Shown here piece after piece: positions 32,928 through 40,659 of a stretch of 64,000 nt of DNA (positions within the stretch are counted from its first letter, which is position 1; the number at the start of each line of letters is the position of its first letter). A program made the translations under genes and the position numbers. Source of the stretch: DASUNQ01 sp035536455. Its GTDB lineage: Bacteria; Acidobacteriota; Thermoanaerobaculia; Multivoradales; UBA5704. The notes under the pieces are model-generated. The model was not told the DNA's origin. It was given only the letters and a program-made list of their open reading frames with translations, and ran no database searches. The stretch is from NCBI GenBank assembly GCA_035536455.1, contig DATLOC010000043.1, positions 29,357-93,356 on the forward strand. Direction: 5' to 3'.

Positions 32928-33869
32928 ATGAAGAGCACCCATCGCATCGCCGCCGCGGCCCTCGCGCTCGCCCTGCTGGGGGCGGGCGGGGCCGCCGCGG
33001 ATCACAAGAAAGACACTGTCGCCGCCAAGCAGCTCGCCGGCACCGTCGGCGCCAAGGTCATCGCTGTGCAGACCTGGGTCGAGAACCTGACCGCCGGCGC
33101 GGAGTCCCGTTACGGCATCCATCCGACCAACGAGCCGATCCCGGTCAACGTCGGCGACCGCGTGCGGGTGCGGCTGGTGGGGACGGCGATCGAAGGCGAC
33201 GGCGACGGCGTCGAGATCCCCATTCACGCCCGCTTCTCCGAGGCGTCGGGCAGCAGCCGCCTCGACATCCTCGAGCGCGGTCCGAACTGGGTCGTGGTGC
33301 GGATCGGCGATCGCGACCGCCGGCGCAACGACGACCGCGCCCAGCTGGCCTTCGAGGTCACCGGCCGCTACGACATGCGCAACAATCTCGAGAGCGGCCG
33401 CATCACCTTCGACCTCGGCGGCCGCGGCGGCTCCTCGCTCGGCCTGAGCCAGGGAGCGACCGACCGCGACCGCTCGCGGGAGTCCGAGCGGCTGACGACG
33501 CTGCTCTACGACGCCATCCTGCGCGAGAACCCCTCCAGCCGGCGTAACGACTCCGAGTTCAGGGAGGACGCCGACCGCATTTACCGCGACGGCTACGAGG
33601 CGGTCGTCGAGGTGGCCCTCGAGCTCGCCCGCGAGGCGCAGGAGCGCAACGTCTTCCGCGACCACTCGGCGCGAGAGGTCGTGGCATACCTCTATCGCAC
33701 GCTCCTCGGCCGTAGCGGCAGCGACAGCCAGCTGGCGTCGGACCCCGGCTTCATCGCCAACGTGCGACAGCTGGAGCGGGGCCGGCTCTACGACCTGATC
33801 GAGACGATCGTCCGCTCCGAGGAGTTCCACCGGACCAACAGCCTGACCGGCTTCGCGCGCCTCCGCTAA
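32928..33869 (+). CDS. Exported protein with a DUF4214-like C-terminal segment
   Basis: A 313-residue protein with a signal peptide (ALALALLGAGGAAA). CAAGGAG lies seven bases before the ATG. Residues 30-175 are beta-rich (VNVGDRVRVRLVGTAIEGDGDG, WVVVRIGDRDRR). After an acidic and basic linker, residues 190-300 are helical and contain VVAYLYRTLLGRSGSDSQL and GRLYDLIETIVRSEEF. This resembles the DUF4214 segment of secreted, often calcium-dependent matrix proteins. No enzyme motif is visible. The function is unknown. Confidence 0.6.
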   Translation: MKSTHRIAAAALALALLGAGGAAADHKKDTVAAKQLAGTVGAKVIAVQTWVENLTAGAESRYGIHPTNEPIPVNVGDRVRVRLVGTAIEGDGDGVEIPIHARFSEASGSSRLDILERGPNWVVVRIGDRDRRRNDDRAQLAFEVTGRYDMRNNLESGRITFDLGGRGGSSLGLSQGATDRDRSRESERLTTLLYDAILRENPSSRRNDSEFREDADRIYRDGYEAVVEVALELAREAQERNVFRDHSAREVVAYLYRTLLGRSGSDSQLASDPGFIANVRQLERGRLYDLIETIVRSEEFHRTNSLTGFARLR

Positions 33870-33892
33870 CGCGGAGCGCGGGGGGAGGGGCA

Positions 33893-34813
33893 CTACCAGC
33901 CGCTGGACGCCCCTCCCCCGCCGAACCCCCCGCCGCCGCCCGAAAAGCCCCCGCCGCCGCTCCAGCCTCCGCCGCGCCCTCCTCCACCGCCCACGAACCA
34001 GCCGCCGGCGCCTCCGCCGGGGCCCATCGTGTCGGTCCAGAAGCGCTTGCCGCGCGGCGTCTTGCGCAGGCGCCGCAGCAGCGGGTAGCCGATCGTCCAG
34101 GCGAGCCAGGCGACGAGCCCGGCGATCGGCGTGTCGAAGATCCCGGTCGGAAAGGCGAAGTAGAAGGGCATCAGGAAGACGTAGAGGCCCCAGGCGCCGC
34201 AGCCGTCGGGGGCGGCGAGCGCGCTCAACGAGAAGACGCCGATGACGATGCAGAAGACGAAGCCGATGAAGACGCGGGCGTACCAGGGCGACCCTTCCAG
34301 CCCTTCCGCCATGTCGACGTCCGGCGCCGGCAGCGGCTCGCCGCGCACCGAGGCGGCGATCGCGTCGACACCGGCCTCGATCCCGCCGGCGTAGTCGCCG
34401 CGCCGGAAGGCCGGGCGGATCACCTGGTCGAGGATCTGCCGGCTCTCGAGGTCGGTGAGCGCGCCTTCCAGACCGTACCCCACCTCGATCCGCATCTGCC
34501 GGTCCTGCTCGGCGACCAGCAGGAGCACGCCGTCGTCCACCTTCTCGCGGCCGAGCTTCCAGGTCTCGACGACGCGCATCGAGTAGTCCTCGATCGGCTC
34601 GCCTTCGAGGCTCTCGACGGTGAGCACCGCCACCTGGGAGCCCTTCTCCTTCTCCAGTGCCGCGACCTTGGCGTCGAGGCGCGCCTCGACCTCGGGAGGG
34701 AGGAGCTCGGCCTCGTCCACGACGCGGCCGGAGAGGAAGGGGACCTCCTGGGCGGCGGCCGGCGCGGCGCAGAGGGCGAGCGCGAGGAGAGCGAGGAGCG
34801 GGCGGTGTCTCAC
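33893..34813 (-). CDS. TPM-domain (YgcG-type) membrane protein with glycine-rich tail
   Basis: A 306-residue protein from GTG 34813 with a signal peptide ending near AAPAAAQ. A TPM domain (residues 22-160: VVDEAELLPPEVEARLDAKV, GSQVAVLTVESLEG, DDGVLLLVAEQDRQMRIEVGYGLEG) is followed by two membrane segments. The long Gly-rich tail (GGGGGRGGGWSGGGGFSGG) is a hallmark of YgcG-type proteins. TPM domains are found in photosystem repair and in the LemA/YgcG membrane systems. Its start overlaps the stop of the second TPM protein (GTGA, 34810-34813), so both are made together. Confidence 0.8.
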   Translation of the reverse strand: MRHRPLLALLALALCAAPAAAQEVPFLSGRVVDEAELLPPEVEARLDAKVAALEKEKGSQVAVLTVESLEGEPIEDYSMRVVETWKLGREKVDDGVLLLVAEQDRQMRIEVGYGLEGALTDLESRQILDQVIRPAFRRGDYAGGIEAGVDAIAASVRGEPLPAPDVDMAEGLEGSPWYARVFIGFVFCIVIGVFSLSALAAPDGCGAWGLYVFLMPFYFAFPTGIFDTPIAGLVAWLAWTIGYPLLRRLRKTPRGKRFWTDTMGPGGGAGGWFVGGGGGRGGGWSGGGGFSGGGGGFGGGGASSGW

Positions 34814-35463
34814 GGCTCGCCCTGCCGCAGCACGTTCCCCAGCTCGTCGGTGTCGTCCACCCGGCAGACGACGCCGTGCCGGGCGAGGAGGGCGCCGCAC
34901 TCCCGCACCGCGGCCGCCACCGCGGGACCGGGGCGGCCGGCGCGGATGCCTTCTACGACCGTCTCGACGATCCCCTCCCACTCGGCTTGATCGACGCGCG
35001 CGTTGATCCCCGAGTCGCCGAGCACCACGACCCGGTGCTCAAAGAGCGACAGGAAGAGGAGGATGCCGGTGCGGTCGCGGGTGGCGAAGACCTCCTCCTC
35101 GAGGAAAGCCACTCCCGCCCGCCGCCGCACCCGCAGCTCCATCACCGCCTGCCCGGCCAGCGCCCGGCGCACCGCCGGCACCTGGGCGACGAGCCACCCC
35201 AGGGCGGCGCCCGCGGCGGCCGGCAGCACCATCCAGACGAAGAGCTGGCCGCCCCAGAGCCCAAGGAGCCCGTGCACGCCCCAGGCGAGGAGGGGCAGCG
35301 TCATCGCCCCGAGGGCGGCGCCGCGCCAGGGCGCGTTGGGGTACTCGTCGCTGGCGTCGACGACGTAGGGGACGATCTCGCCGGCGGTCGCGCACTCGGC
35401 CTCTTCGACCGCGGCGCGGATCGCCTCGCGGTCGGCGTCGCTGAAGGGGGTGTCGGCGGTCAT
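34810..35463 (-). CDS. Second TPM-domain membrane protein
   Basis: A 217-residue protein. It begins with a TPM-like start (FSDADREAIRAAVEEAECATAGEIVPYVV), has two membrane spans (about residues 48-95) and ends with the other half of the TPM fold (VVVLGDSGINARVDQAEWEGIV, VRECGALLARHGV). It forms a coupled pair with the YgcG-type gene downstream. In many bacteria such pairs follow a lemA gene; here the gene upstream is the divergent sugar dehydrogenase, so lemA is absent from the cluster. Confidence 0.75.
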   Translation of the reverse strand: MTADTPFSDADREAIRAAVEEAECATAGEIVPYVVDASDEYPNAPWRGAALGAMTLPLLAWGVHGLLGLWGGQLFVWMVLPAAAGAALGWLVAQVPAVRRALAGQAVMELRVRRRAGVAFLEEEVFATRDRTGILLFLSLFEHRVVVLGDSGINARVDQAEWEGIVETVVEGIRAGRPGPAVAAAVRECGALLARHGVVCRVDDTDELGNVLRQGEP

Positions 35464-35567
35464 GGGCGGGCGCGGTGCGCGGGCGATGCTACGCCAGCGG
35501 CAGGCGCCGCGGACAGCCTTGCGGATATGCGCCCTCTGCTATCGTTCGCCGCGAAGTGAGACGTTCG

Positions 35568-37577
35568 ATGCCGTTCCGCCGTCCCGGTTCCTGCCGCGCC
35601 GGCCTCGCCTGGCCGCTCCTCGCCCTCGCACTCCTCCTCGCCGGAGGCACGCCGGAAGCGCCGGCGACGCCGCAGCCTGTCCCTGCCGCGGCGCTCGACC
35701 TCTCCCGCGTCTTCCTGCAGAGGCTGGCCGCCGGCCTGCCCTCCATCACCGGCATCACCCACGCCGGCGACGACCGGCTCTTCCTCACCCTGCGCGACGG
35801 GCGCATCGTCATCTTCGTCAACGGCGGCGTCCTCGCCCGGCCGTTCCTCGACATCCGGTCTCTGACGACGACGGACAGCGAGCGCGGCCTGCTCTCGACC
35901 GCCTTCCATCCGCGCTACGCCGAGAACGGCTTCTTCTTCGTCAACTACACGGACAATCGCGGCGACACGGTCGTCGCCCGCTACCGGGTGACGGCCGGCG
36001 ACCCCGGCCTCGCCGATCCCGCCAGCGCGCGCGTGCTGCTCGTCATCGAGCAGCCCTTCGCCAACCACAACGGCGGCCAGCTCCAGTTCGGCCCGGACGG
36101 CTATCTCTACATCGGCATGGGGGACGGCGGCTCCGGCGGCGACCCCGCCTGCCGGGCGCAGCGCGGCAACGACCTGCTCGGCAAGATGCTGCGCATCGAC
36201 GTCGATCAGAACGCCGGCGCGGCGCCCTTCCACGGCATCCCGCCGAGCAACCCGTTCGTCGGCGTTTCCGGCGTGCGGCCCGAGATCTGGGCCATCGGCT
36301 TCCGCAACCCCTGGCGCTTCACATTCGACCGCGCGACCGGCGATATGTACATCGGCGACGTCGGGCAGAACGCGCGCGAGGAGATCGACTTCCAGCCGGC
36401 GGCCAGCCGCGGCGGCGAGAACTACGGCTGGAAAGTCATGGAAGGCAACGCCTGCTTCAGCCGCGACGCCTGCCCGTCGAGCGTGCCGCCGTGCGGCGCC
36501 TCGGCGCTGGTGCGGCCGATCCTGCAGTACGACCACGGCGGCGACGACTGCTCGGTCTCCGGCGGCTACGTCTACCGGGGCACGCAGGTGCCCGAGCTCG
36601 CCGGCGCCTACCTCTTCGGCGACCTGTGCAGCGGCCGGGTGCGGATCGCCGAGCGCAGCGGCGGCGTCTGGAGCGCGCAGCTCCTGGCCGACCGCGCGCC
36701 GCTGCTCACCACCTTCGGCGAGGACCGCCTGGGCGAGCTCTACGTCGGCACCCTCGGCGGCGACCTCTTCCGCCTGGCGACCGACGCGCCGCCGCCGCCC
36801 CCGCCTCCGCCGCCACCTCCTCCCCCCCCGCCGCCGCCTCCCCCGCCCGGCGAGGGCGACGGGGTCGGCCTCTTCGACCCGGCGCTCTCCCGCTTCCACT
36901 TGAAGGACGCGCTGCGCACCGGCCCGGCCGACCGCTCCGTCCGCTTCGGGCCGGCCAACAACCCGTGGCGGCCCCTGGCCGGCGACTGGAACGGCGACGG
37001 CGCCGCCACGATCGGCTTCTACGATCCGGGGACCCGGCTCTTCCGGCTCAAGGATTCGCTCTCGGGCGGCGCTTCCGACCGCCTCTTCACGCTCGCCGCC
37101 CCGGCCAACGCGGGCCCGGTGACCGGCGACTGGGACGGCGACGGCGCCGACGGCGTCGGGCTCTACGACGACGCGTCGCGGACCTTCCACCTCCGCGACG
37201 ACGCCACCGCGGGTCAAGCCAACCACACTGTTCGCTTCGCCGGCGCCGCGGCCGGCTGGCTGCCGCTGGCCGGCGATTGGGACGGTGACGGGCGGGACGG
37301 CGTCGGCCTCTACGATCCGGCCGCCTCGGTCTTCCACCTGCGCAACCCGCTGACCAACGGGCCGGCGACGACGGTTTACGCGTTCGGCCCGGGAGGGCGG
37401 GGCTGGCTGCCGCTGGCCGGCGACTGGGACGGCGACGGCGACGACACGATCGGGCTCTACAACCCCCTGCAGCGGAGCTTCCGGCTGGAGAACCGGCACG
37501 CCACCGGCACCGCCGACATTCGTTTCGTCTTCTCCGGAGCGGCCGCCGCCTGGCGGCCGCTCGTCGGACGCTGGTGA
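35568..37577 (+). CDS. PQQ-type (glucose/sorbosone) sugar dehydrogenase with polyproline linker and FG-GAP-like repeats
   Basis: A 669-residue exported protein with a signal peptide (LAWPLLALALLLAGG). Residues about 45-405 form a six-bladed GSDH/HHIP-like propeller: GITHAGDDRLFLTLRDGRI, FANHNGGQLQFGPDGYLYIGMGDGG, GFRNPWRFTFD and GENYGWKVMEG. The family oxidises aldose sugars with PQQ in the periplasm. It is joined by an uninterrupted run of 20 prolines to five copies of an about 45-residue repeat of pattern (W/P)xPLAGDW(N/D)GDGxDxIGLYDP, which looks like a calcium-binding FG-GAP/VCBS-type domain. The ATG at 35568 is chosen for the signal peptide. The proline run would need EF-P for translation. 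Confidence 0.88.
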   Translation: MPFRRPGSCRAGLAWPLLALALLLAGGTPEAPATPQPVPAAALDLSRVFLQRLAAGLPSITGITHAGDDRLFLTLRDGRIVIFVNGGVLARPFLDIRSLTTTDSERGLLSTAFHPRYAENGFFFVNYTDNRGDTVVARYRVTAGDPGLADPASARVLLVIEQPFANHNGGQLQFGPDGYLYIGMGDGGSGGDPACRAQRGNDLLGKMLRIDVDQNAGAAPFHGIPPSNPFVGVSGVRPEIWAIGFRNPWRFTFDRATGDMYIGDVGQNAREEIDFQPAASRGGENYGWKVMEGNACFSRDACPSSVPPCGASALVRPILQYDHGGDDCSVSGGYVYRGTQVPELAGAYLFGDLCSGRVRIAERSGGVWSAQLLADRAPLLTTFGEDRLGELYVGTLGGDLFRLATDAPPPPPPPPPPPPPPPPPPPPGEGDGVGLFDPALSRFHLKDALRTGPADRSVRFGPANNPWRPLAGDWNGDGAATIGFYDPGTRLFRLKDSLSGGASDRLFTLAAPANAGPVTGDWDGDGADGVGLYDDASRTFHLRDDATAGQANHTVRFAGAAAGWLPLAGDWDGDGRDGVGLYDPAASVFHLRNPLTNGPATTVYAFGPGGRGWLPLAGDWDGDGDDTIGLYNPLQRSFRLENRHATGTADIRFVFSGAAAAWRPLVGRW

Positions 37578-37581
37578 TTTC

Positions 37582-38031
37582 CTAAAGTTTGAACAGCGCG
37601 TCGAAGGCGGCGCGCGGGTCGCTCGGGCCGGGCTTGCCGCTCTCGGAGCCGAACTCCTGCACCGTCTTGGGCTGGAAGCACGGGCACTCGTTGCGCTCGC
37701 GCTTCTTGACAACCCGGGCGGGGATCTCGGCGTGCCGGCGGCACTCCCAGCGGGCGGCGGTGTCGAAGTGGAGGCAGTTGGAGCAGGTGTGGAGGGCGGC
37801 GCCGCAGCGGCCGCACGCGGCGTCGAACGGCACCTCGTCGGCGGCACCGGTCAGCAGGCGCTTCTCGCCGCAGGCGGCGCAGCGGAAAACGGTCTCGGTC
37901 GGGCGGCCGAGGCCGCGCCCGCGCGGCCCCTCGGGCTTCTCGCGCGGGCCCTGCGGCGGCCGATCTCTCCGCTCCTCGGGGCGGCGGGTATCCTGGTAGC
38001 CGCGCTGGCGGTATTTCCGGTCGTCGGCCAT
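37582..38031 (-). CDS. Cys-rich zinc-binding protein of unknown function
   Basis: A 149-residue protein with a basic, Arg/Pro-rich N-terminus and then many cysteines: FRCAACGEKRLL, ACGRCGAALHTCSNCLHFD, ECRR and CPCFQPK. The CxxC pairs suggest two zinc ribbons plus a CPCF motif. No membrane span or signal peptide is seen. I do not recognise a named family; a nucleic-acid or protein-binding zinc protein is plausible. It is convergent with the sugar dehydrogenase (four bases between stops) and precedes the M15-like gene on the other side. Confidence 0.6.
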   Translation of the reverse strand: MADDRKYRQRGYQDTRRPEERRDRPPQGPREKPEGPRGRGLGRPTETVFRCAACGEKRLLTGAADEVPFDAACGRCGAALHTCSNCLHFDTAARWECRRHAEIPARVVKKRERNECPCFQPKTVQEFGSESGKPGPSDPRAAFDALFKL

Positions 38032-38042
38032 CGCGGGGGAGT

Positions 38043-39050
38043 CTAGCTCCCCCAGCGCGCCGGGTAACCGCGCGTGTCGACGTGCAGGTAGGGGCCGTGA
38101 CTGGCGCCGCCGCGGTAGAACCCCAGCCCGCCGACGTACTCCGCCAGCGTCGGCAGCCCGTCGATCCCCTCGACGATGCGGCGCAGGGCCTCGGCGTCGC
38201 CGTTGCCCAGGCGGCCGTTGCCGTCGAGGTCGTCCATCCGGCCGTTGCCGTCCTGGTCGACGAAGAGGTCGGCGGCGTCGCCGTAGATGTGGCGGCTGTA
38301 GCGGCCGCGGCTGCGTGTGTGGTTGTGGTGCGGCGTACGGTAGCCGCTCTGGATGCTCAGCGTGTCGGTGGGGTGCCCCGAGGCGTTGACCGCCTCGACG
38401 ATCATCTCGAGCTTGAGCAGCAGCCGCTCGCGCAGCGCCACGTACTTGGGGAAGCCGCCCTGCTGGCGGCAGAGGAACTGCGCCAGTGTGAAGTGCGGGG
38501 CGACGCGGGCGTCGCGCAGCTCCTCGGTGACCTCGATGAAGCCGCGCGGCGGCAGGTAGGAGGGGAGGTCGCGGAAGGGCTCGTCCGGGTAGTCGCCGAG
38601 GCGGTAGCCGTTGAGCTCGCCGCCGCGCGCCTGCGAGGCCGGCACCATGACGAAGACGTTGAGGGTCAGGGTGCGCCCGCTCGGCGCCTGGTGCACGATG
38701 AGCGGGTAGAGGCCGGTCGCCGCCGGCGCCGTCCAGCGCCAGGCCGCGGGCCCCGCCGGCTCGACCGCCGTCTCCCCCGGCGCCTCCAGCTCGTAGCTCC
38801 CGGCCGCCCGGTCGGCTTCGGCGACCGCCAGCGGCAGCACCTCACCCGGCAGGACGAACACCCCGAGCAGCGTGTGGTGGGTCTCCTCGCCGTGGAAGCG
38901 GACCGAGAAGCCGGCCCGGTCGGGCTGCCAGGCGGCGAAGTGGGGACCGCGGGCGGTGGCGGCGCCGCCGCCGGCGAGGGCGGCGAGCAGCAGGCAGGCG
39001 GCGAGCTGCGGGAGCCGCGGGAGCGGGAACGAGGGGCGTGCTTGGCGCAG
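38043..39050 (-). CDS. M15-type peptidase-like exported protein, probably starting at CTG
   Basis: About 335 residues. The zinc-peptidase signature is clear: SGYRTPHHNH, YSRHIYGDAADLFVD, then GPYLHVDTRGYPARW, as in M15 D-Ala-D-Ala or peptidoglycan peptidases. Between these lies DQDGNGRMDDLDGNG, a calcium-loop or dockerin-like segment. The frame is coding upstream of the internal GTG at 38861, with a signal peptide (LPQLAACLLLAALAGGG) and RGPHFAAWQPDRAGFSVRF. No ATG, GTG or TTG opens it. A perfect AGGAGG lies five bases before a CTG at 39050, which I take as the start. The peptidase assignment is good; the start is inferred. Confidence 0.75.
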   Translation of the reverse strand: MRQARPSFPLPRLPQLAACLLLAALAGGGAATARGPHFAAWQPDRAGFSVRFHGEETHHTLLGVFVLPGEVLPLAVAEADRAAGSYELEAPGETAVEPAGPAAWRWTAPAATGLYPLIVHQAPSGRTLTLNVFVMVPASQARGGELNGYRLGDYPDEPFRDLPSYLPPRGFIEVTEELRDARVAPHFTLAQFLCRQQGGFPKYVALRERLLLKLEMIVEAVNASGHPTDTLSIQSGYRTPHHNHTRSRGRYSRHIYGDAADLFVDQDGNGRMDDLDGNGRLGNGDAEALRRIVEGIDGLPTLAEYVGGLGFYRGGASHGPYLHVDTRGYPARWGS

Positions 39051-39234
39051 GCGAACCTCCTGGCACTCCGAGCCGGTGCCGCCAAGCGTGCGGCGGGCGC
39101 GGCACCCAAGGCTCCCGCGAAGGGGGGCCCCGGAGAGACCGGACCTCGCCGTGCTGACGGCTGTTCAGTTGTTCGACCGCGGCAGGATAGCAGGAGGAGG
39201 GGGCGCGCCGGAAGTCAAGCCCGGGCCAAGGCCG

Positions 39235-40035
39235 CTACCCGAGCATGGCCGGGCGCTCGGCCGCGGGCGCCGCGGCGTCCGCCGTCAGCTCGAAGTCGAC
39301 GACCACCGGCAGGTGGTCGCTGGCGACGCGCGAGACGTAGAGGCGGCAGCGGTGGGCGGCGGCGAGTTGGAGGCCGCCCCGGTAGTAGACCCGGTCGAGC
39401 CCGCCGCGCGGCGAGAAGGCCGGGTAGGTCGCGATCGGCGATTGCTGGCCGCTGCGCAGGTCGGTGGCGCAGCGGAAGCCGAGCCCGTCGGTGAAGACCG
39501 AGCGCAGCTGCGAGCGCCAGTCGTTGAAGTCGCCGCCCACCAGACACGGCCCGTCGAGCGCCATGTCGGCGAACTCCGAGGAGCGCACCAGCAGCTCCAC
39601 CTGCGCCGCCCGCTCCCAGGCCGACAGACCGAGGTGGAGGTTGAAGACCTCGAGCGGCGGCCCGTCGGGGAGCGGCAGCAGCGTCGTGTGCTGGCTGCCG
39701 CGCCGCTTGCGGTTGCCGATCGTCAGGTCGATGTTGCGCTCGCGCAGGATCGGGAAGCGGGAGAGGGTGGCGTTGCCGTAGCGCCCCCCTTTGCGCAGGG
39801 TGACGTTGTGGCCGACCGCCACGTGCGGGTAGTCGAGCGAGCTGGCGAGACCCCGCCCGAGGTCGAGCTCGCGCGAGCGCGGCGCCCCTTCGTCCACCTC
39901 CTGGAGGAGGACGACGTCGCCGGCGTGGTGGCGGAGGATCTCGAGGATCCGATCGGGGCGGAAGCGGCGGTCGACGCCGATGGCGCGATGGATGTTGTAA
40001 GTGACGACGCGGAGGCGCACGGCGACGGATCTCAC
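39235..40035 (-). CDS. Endonuclease/exonuclease/phosphatase-family protein
   Basis: About 266 residues. The EEP fold is shown by VVTYNIHRAIG, VVLLQEVDE, VFNLHLGLSAWERAAQ, CLVGGDFNDWRS and SDHLPVVVDFEL, giving the metal and catalytic set (Asn, Glu, Asp-x-Asn, Asp-His). Members cleave phosphodiester bonds in nucleic acids, lipids or sugar phosphates; the substrate is unknown. The start is GTG 40035 behind GGAG; an in-frame GTG at 40020 is an alternative. The gene is divergent from the DUF488 gene. Confidence 0.8.
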   Translation of the reverse strand: MRSVAVRLRVVTYNIHRAIGVDRRFRPDRILEILRHHAGDVVLLQEVDEGAPRSRELDLGRGLASSLDYPHVAVGHNVTLRKGGRYGNATLSRFPILRERNIDLTIGNRKRRGSQHTTLLPLPDGPPLEVFNLHLGLSAWERAAQVELLVRSSEFADMALDGPCLVGGDFNDWRSQLRSVFTDGLGFRCATDLRSGQQSPIATYPAFSPRGGLDRVYYRGGLQLAAAHRCRLYVSRVASDHLPVVVDFELTADAAAPAAERPAMLG

Positions 40036-40084
40036 CCCGCGCTCCGGCCGGGCCGGGCCGCCGGGGGCCATCTATAGTAGCCGG

Positions 40085-40630
40085 ATGGCGCGCGTCTATA
40101 CCGCCGGGCACTCCACGCGGACGGCGGCGGAGCTGCTCGAGATCCTCCGCGAGGCCGGGGTCGAGCTCCTGGTCGACGTCCGCCGCTTCCCCGGCTCGCG
40201 CCGGCACCCGCAGTTCGGGCGGGAGGCGCTCGCCGCGAGCTTGGCGGAGGCCGGCATCGACTACCGCCACGAGCCCGATCTGGGCGGCCGCCGGGCGCCC
40301 CGCCCGGACTCCCCCCACACCGCCTGGCGCGTGGCCGCCTTCCGCGGCTACGCCGACCACATGGAGACGCCGGAGTTCGCCGCCGCCCTGGCGCGCCTGG
40401 AGGAAGCCGCCGCCGAGCGGCCGACCGTCATCCTCTGCGCCGAGGCGCTTCCCCAGCGCTGCCACCGCCGGCTGATCGCCGACGCCCTCGTCGCCCGCGG
40501 CCACGAGGTCCTCCACCTCCTCGCCCCCCGCCGCTCCGAGCCGCACGCCCTCCATCCCGACGCGCGGGTGCTGGCGGACGGGCGGCTCATCTACGCCGGC
40601 GAGCCGGCCGGGCTCTTCGCAGCCCTGTAG
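40085..40630 (+). CDS. DUF488-family protein
   Basis: A 181-residue cytoplasmic protein. Family marks are YTAGHSTRTAAELLEIL, LLVDVRRFPGSRRHPQF, FRGYADHMETPEF and ILCAEALPQRCHRRLIAD. The last resembles the CAE-x-x-x-CHR motif, where the Cys/His pair may coordinate metal or act catalytically. The biochemical role of DUF488 proteins is not settled; some are linked to metal or stress responses. It is divergent from the EEP gene and followed after 29 bases by the FHA-GAF-PP2C gene on the same strand. Confidence 0.85.
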   Translation: MARVYTAGHSTRTAAELLEILREAGVELLVDVRRFPGSRRHPQFGREALAASLAEAGIDYRHEPDLGGRRAPRPDSPHTAWRVAAFRGYADHMETPEFAAALARLEEAAAERPTVILCAEALPQRCHRRLIADALVARGHEVLHLLAPRRSEPHALHPDARVLADGRLIYAGEPAGLFAAL

Positions 40631-40659
40631 CGCCCCTCGCCTGTGGTAGAAGAGACGGC

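Noticed and set aside
39184..39218. Sigma-70 promoter (TTGACT and TATCCT) upstream of the M15-like gene
   Set aside because: The spacing between the boxes is 23 bases, too long for a normal promoter.
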